A DNA stretch of 64,000 nt from Lachnospiraceae bacterium (GTDB lineage Bacteria; Bacillota; Clostridia; Lachnospirales; Lachnospiraceae): contig JALFVM010000212.1 of the NCBI GenBank assembly GCA_022787145.1, positions 33,527 through 97,526 of the forward strand. The letters are read 5' to 3'. Of the stretch, positions 61,427 to 64,000 are shown one piece after another (the stretch's first letter is position 1; every line of letters starts with the position of its first letter). Made by a program: the position numbers and the translations under genes. The notes beneath the pieces were generated by a model that was given only the letters and a program-made list of their open reading frames with translations, was not told the origin of the DNA and did not search any database.

Positions 61427-62452
61427 TTATTCTATAAACATCGCATCCCCAAAGCTAAAGAAGCGATAACGCTCTTTGACAGCTTCTTCATAAGCTGCCA
61501 TAATCTGCTCTTTTCCTGCCAGTGCAGATACCAGCATCAAAAGTGTGGATTCCGGAAGATGGAAATTCGTGATCAGTCCGTCAATCATCTTGAAGGAATA
61601 ACCCGGATAAATAAAAATCTCTGTCCAGCCGCTTTTTGCCTGAAGAATTCCATTTTCATCAGTCGCAGATTCCAGCGTCCGGCAGCTTGTTGTTCCAACC
61701 GCAATTACACGGCCTCCGTTTTTCTTCGTCTGGTTAATCAATTCCGCCTGATCCGGCTCAACCACATAAAACTCCGAATGCATATGATGGTCTGTGACAT
61801 CTTCCACTTTCACAGGGCGGAACGTTCCAAGTCCCACATGAAGCGTTACGTGTGCAATGTTGACACCCATTTCTTTTACCTGCTGCAAAAGTTCTTCAGT
61901 AAAATGAAGTCCAGCCGTCGGTGCCGCTGCTGATCCTTCGTGTTTGGCATATACCGTCTGATATCGATTCTTGTCCTGCAGCTTGTGTGTAATATAAGGC
62001 GGAAGCGGCATCTCTCCAAGCTGATCCAGAATTTCCTCAAAGATTCCCTCGTAAGAAAACTGAATCAGGCGATTTCCCTCCTCTACAATATCCAGAATTT
62101 TGCCCGTCAGAAGTCCGTCACCGAAACTGATAACAGCACCCGGCCTTGCTTTTTTGCCAGGTTTTACTAAAGTTTCCCAGACATCATTCTCGCGGCGTTT
62201 CAAAAGAAGCAACTCAATGACAGCTCCTGTATCGACTTTATGGCCATACAATCTGGCTGGAATGACTTTTGTATCATTAATAACCAGACAATCACCCGGC
62301 TTTAAAAAATCAAGTACATGTTTAAAGTTCGTATGCTCGATGTCACCTGTTGTTTTATCTAAATGTAGCAGCCTGGAAGCACTTCTATCTTCAAGAGGAT
62401 CCTGTGCGATCAGTTCCTGGGGCAGATCAAAATAAAAATCACTTGTTTTCAT
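61427..62452 (-). CDS. queA: S-adenosylmethionine:tRNA ribosyltransferase-isomerase
   Basis: 341 aa. [57 protein letters not shown] and [19 protein letters not shown] segment (seen as [20 protein letters not shown]) are diagnostic. QueA adds the cyclopentene ring precursor to preQ1 in tRNA during queuosine synthesis. The start is ATG 62452 behind AAGGAG. tgt, yajC and ruvB, frequent neighbours, are not in the window, and no preQ1 riboswitch was seen. Confidence 0.97.
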   Translation of the reverse strand: MKTSDFYFDLPQELIAQDPLEDRSASRLLHLDKTTGDIEHTNFKHVLDFLKPGDCLVINDTKVIPARLYGHKVDTGAVIELLLLKRRENDVWETLVKPGKKARPGAVISFGDGLLTGKILDIVEEGNRLIQFSYEGIFEEILDQLGEMPLPPYITHKLQDKNRYQTVYAKHEGSAAAPTAGLHFTEELLQQVKEMGVNIAHVTLHVGLGTFRPVKVEDVTDHHMHSEFYVVEPDQAELINQTKKNGGRVIAVGTTSCRTLESATDENGILQAKSGWTEIFIYPGYSFKMIDGLITNFHLPESTLLMLVSALAGKEQIMAAYEEAVKERYRFFSFGDAMFIE

Positions 62453-62519
62453 AAATTTCTTTCACTCCTTCGTATTCTCAGATAGTATAGCACCTGTCTC
62501 AAACTCCTTCAAGAAAAAG

Positions 62520-63674
62520 TTACTCAATTGGTGCATTTACACGTTCAAGAATCCGCTGCGCTTCGTCTCCCTCAGCCGGTGTCGGCTGATAATTGTTATA
62601 ATCATATTCCGAGGAGACACGACATGGAATGATATTAATATTGTCATCCTGTGCTACTTCATCACCGGTTACTGTAAATGTCTGCTGGAAAATGTAAGTA
62701 TCCATGTCACTCGGATAAGAATTTCCTCCAAAGCAGAAGTTCGCAAGGCTGTAGGCAATGTAACGTCCCTTGTATTTCTCGACCGGCTGAATCACATGTG
62801 GATGATGGCCAACAACAAGATGAGCACCTTCATCAATTGCCATATGTCCCAGTGTAATCTCATTGCTGTCCGGACTTGTCTCTTTTTCATTTCCCCAATG
62901 GAAAACAACAATGATCAACTGTGCCCCGTCCTGTTTTACTTTGGCAATATTATCTTTCAGCTGCTGTTCCCGTTCCAGATGGTCATACAACTCATAGATA
63001 CCAACTAATCCAACTTTCACACCATTTGCATCCACGACAGCAGTCGTGTCATACCCAAATGGTGTAATGCCCGCATTCGTCAGGTTATTTTTAGTATCCT
63101 CAAATCCCTGTTCCCCGTAATCATGGCTGTGATTATTGGCAATCGTAGCGGCCTCCACAGAACTTCCCGACAAAATAGAAACAAAGGAAGGATCGCCCTT
63201 GAAGGCATAGAGATTTTCACATCGTTCCTCAGAAGTTGTCAGAGTTCCCTCAAAATTTACGATTGTCAGATCGTCCTGTTCAAAAATCGAACGCACATTT
63301 TGTAGGAAATAATCAGCGCCATAATTTTCAAAGTATGCATTCACACTGGTGCTGTAATCAAAATTTTCATCTGTTCCAAGTGTGCAGTCTCCAACCAGCG
63401 TTACCCTCACAGAAGTCGGTGTCTGTTGTGTTTCCTCATCTACTGCCACAACTTCAGATGAATCTGCTTTTTTCGATGCACCTTTTTTGAGTTCTGAGGC
63501 CGCACGCACACCAGAAACAAGTGCCACAATTACCATAATACTCGCTGCTGCAATCAGGAAATAGCGCAAAAGAAGATTCTTTTTCTGCTGATCATCGTAT
63601 TGGTCCAGCCATCCAAATGGAAGATGAATCTTAAATGTTTTTCCCTTCTTTTTTTTCGTGTCTTTCGTCTCCAT
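62520..63674 (-). CDS. CapA-family protein (PGA_cap metallophosphatase fold)
   Basis: 384 aa. A cytoplasmic basic N-terminus, one transmembrane anchor (about 34-56, LIAAASIMVIVALVSGVRAA region), then an extracellular domain with VTLVGDCTLGTDENF, VNFEGTLTTS, ANNHSHDYGEQGFEDT, VVFHWGNEKE and LVVGHHPHVIQPVEKYKGR. These are the metal-binding positions of the CapA/PgsA fold. CapA is linked to poly-gamma-glutamate capsule, but capB/capC homologues are absent here, so its substrate is open. The start is ATG 63674 behind AAAAGGAA. Confidence 0.88.
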   Translation of the reverse strand: METKDTKKKKGKTFKIHLPFGWLDQYDDQQKKNLLLRYFLIAAASIMVIVALVSGVRAASELKKGASKKADSSEVVAVDEETQQTPTSVRVTLVGDCTLGTDENFDYSTSVNAYFENYGADYFLQNVRSIFEQDDLTIVNFEGTLTTSEERCENLYAFKGDPSFVSILSGSSVEAATIANNHSHDYGEQGFEDTKNNLTNAGITPFGYDTTAVVDANGVKVGLVGIYELYDHLEREQQLKDNIAKVKQDGAQLIIVVFHWGNEKETSPDSNEITLGHMAIDEGAHLVVGHHPHVIQPVEKYKGRYIAYSLANFCFGGNSYPSDMDTYIFQQTFTVTGDEVAQDDNINIIPCRVSSEYDYNNYQPTPAEGDEAQRILERVNAPIE

Positions 63675-63710
63675 AATTTTTTCCTTTTCTGATTATTTTT
63701 GCTATTTTCC

Positions 63711-63739
63711 ATTCTATCACATGGTATAGTCAGGCGCAA
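63711..63739 (-). promoter_or_regulatory. probable promoter of the CapA-like gene
   Basis: Minus-strand TTGCGC (63734-63739) and TAGAAT (63711-63716) with a 17-bp spacer, 37 bp before the start. Confidence 0.5.
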
Positions 63740-63792
63740 TGTCTATCCACTCAATTCCTGTTTGTCGGGTTGTATGTGCACCGCTTTTCTGG

Positions 63793-63969
63793 TCAACGAA
63801 GCAGAGTCTCAACGTCAAGGTTGGGGTTGAGGGTTTCCGAACGGCCATTCGCACAGGGCAGGTTTTCTATATCAAGTGCGATATCTCCGCTTCCGCTGGC
63901 AACCTGTTGATTTTCTTGTCTGGCTGCGCCGCCTATAGATTGCTTTACAAACAAACTCGCACGCGGTGC
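63793..63969 (-). pseudogene. unassigned open frame or C-terminal remnant
   Basis: 58 codons with no convincing start, bounded by a TGA at 63970. It ends NGRSETLNPNLDVETLLR, then TGA. The composition (ENQQVASGSGDIALDIE) looks like real protein rather than shadow sequence. I do not recognise the family. Confidence 0.3.
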
Positions 63970-63993
63970 TCAAACAGTGTTTGCAAAGCAATC
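63938..63993. repeat. 15-bp inverted repeat near the right edge
   Basis: GATTGCTTTACAAAC (63938-63952) and GTTTGCAAAGCAATC (63979-63993) are inverted copies with one mismatch, 26 bp apart. It lies at the start of the unassigned frame; possibly an end or an att-like site of an element extending right. Confidence 0.55.
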
Positions 63994-64000
63994 GCTATGC

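Larger units (their letters stand above)
63675..64000. other. 326-bp region at the right edge
   Basis: It holds the capA-like gene promoter, an unassigned minus-strand open frame (63793-63969) and a 15-bp inverted repeat (63938-63993). Base composition past 63,760 is richer in G and C than the neighbouring intergenic DNA. It could be the edge of a mobile element; no transposase or integrase is visible inside the window. Confidence 0.4.

Noticed and set aside
62453..62519. preQ1 riboswitch near queA
   Set aside because: The 67 bp upstream of queA contain no C-rich preQ1 loop or A-rich tail pattern.

Overview
The window looks like part of a chromosome of an anaerobic, spore-forming Firmicute of the class Clostridia, most likely a gut Lachnospiraceae. 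This is inferred from the gene content: sporulation sigma-G and YmxH/YlmC, the rimP-nusA-rnpM-ylxQ-infB block, NADP-glutamate dehydrogenase, FabV-type enoyl reductase, class III ribonucleotide reductase activase, a double-cubane reductase and a YedF selenium-type cluster. No rRNA, tRNA, CRISPR array or intact transposase was seen. About four fifths of the genes are on the minus strand.

Layout. 1-9.5 kb: an AlaA-type aminotransferase cut by the window edge, translationally coupled to an NhaC antiporter; gdhA on the plus strand; a PEP/pyruvate-binding protein; coaBC; an Rrf2 regulator; nrdR; then ylmC facing sigG. 10-20 kb: a composite of gene remnants, a secreted arylsulfotransferase-like lipoprotein, a DUF4317 protein, the recO-era-M16C peptidase block, and glf. 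20-26 kb: large membrane proteins resembling GT-C or DUF6077 proteins, and putP. 26-31 kb: a clc-exoA-GH13-DUF5662 run, where the GH13 protein seems to have lost its active site. 31-33 kb: DUF1292 and fabV. 33-45 kb: the conserved translation and RNA-decay run (rimP, nusA, rnpM, ylxQ, infB, rbfA, nrnA, truB, ribF, rpsO, pnp), ending with nrdG and dut. 45-52.6 kb: a topoisomerase IV-like pair, a HAD phosphatase, an M20 peptidase and purA. 52.8-58.2 kb: a LysR regulator, rubredoxin, and a five-gene minus-strand cluster yedF / cysteine desulfurase-like / DUF3343 / double-cubane reductase / its ATPase. 58.2-59.7 kb: a barnase-barstar pair followed by DUF3786. 59.8-63.7 kb: cdd, nfo, a LuxR remnant, queA and a CapA-like protein. 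The last 300 bases hold an unassigned open frame and an inverted repeat that may belong to a mobile element continuing outside the window.

The most notable points are: a GH13 debranching-type protein lacking two of three catalytic carboxylates; a barnase homologue whose five catalytic residues align at a constant offset of 60, paired with a barstar that has Ser at the Asp35 position; the tightly coupled selenium/double-cubane redox cluster with a symmetric operator-like repeat; a PEP-synthase-like protein fused to a P-loop-less KaiC/RecA-like domain; and a family of small inverted repeats including a roughly 143-bp MITE-like element.
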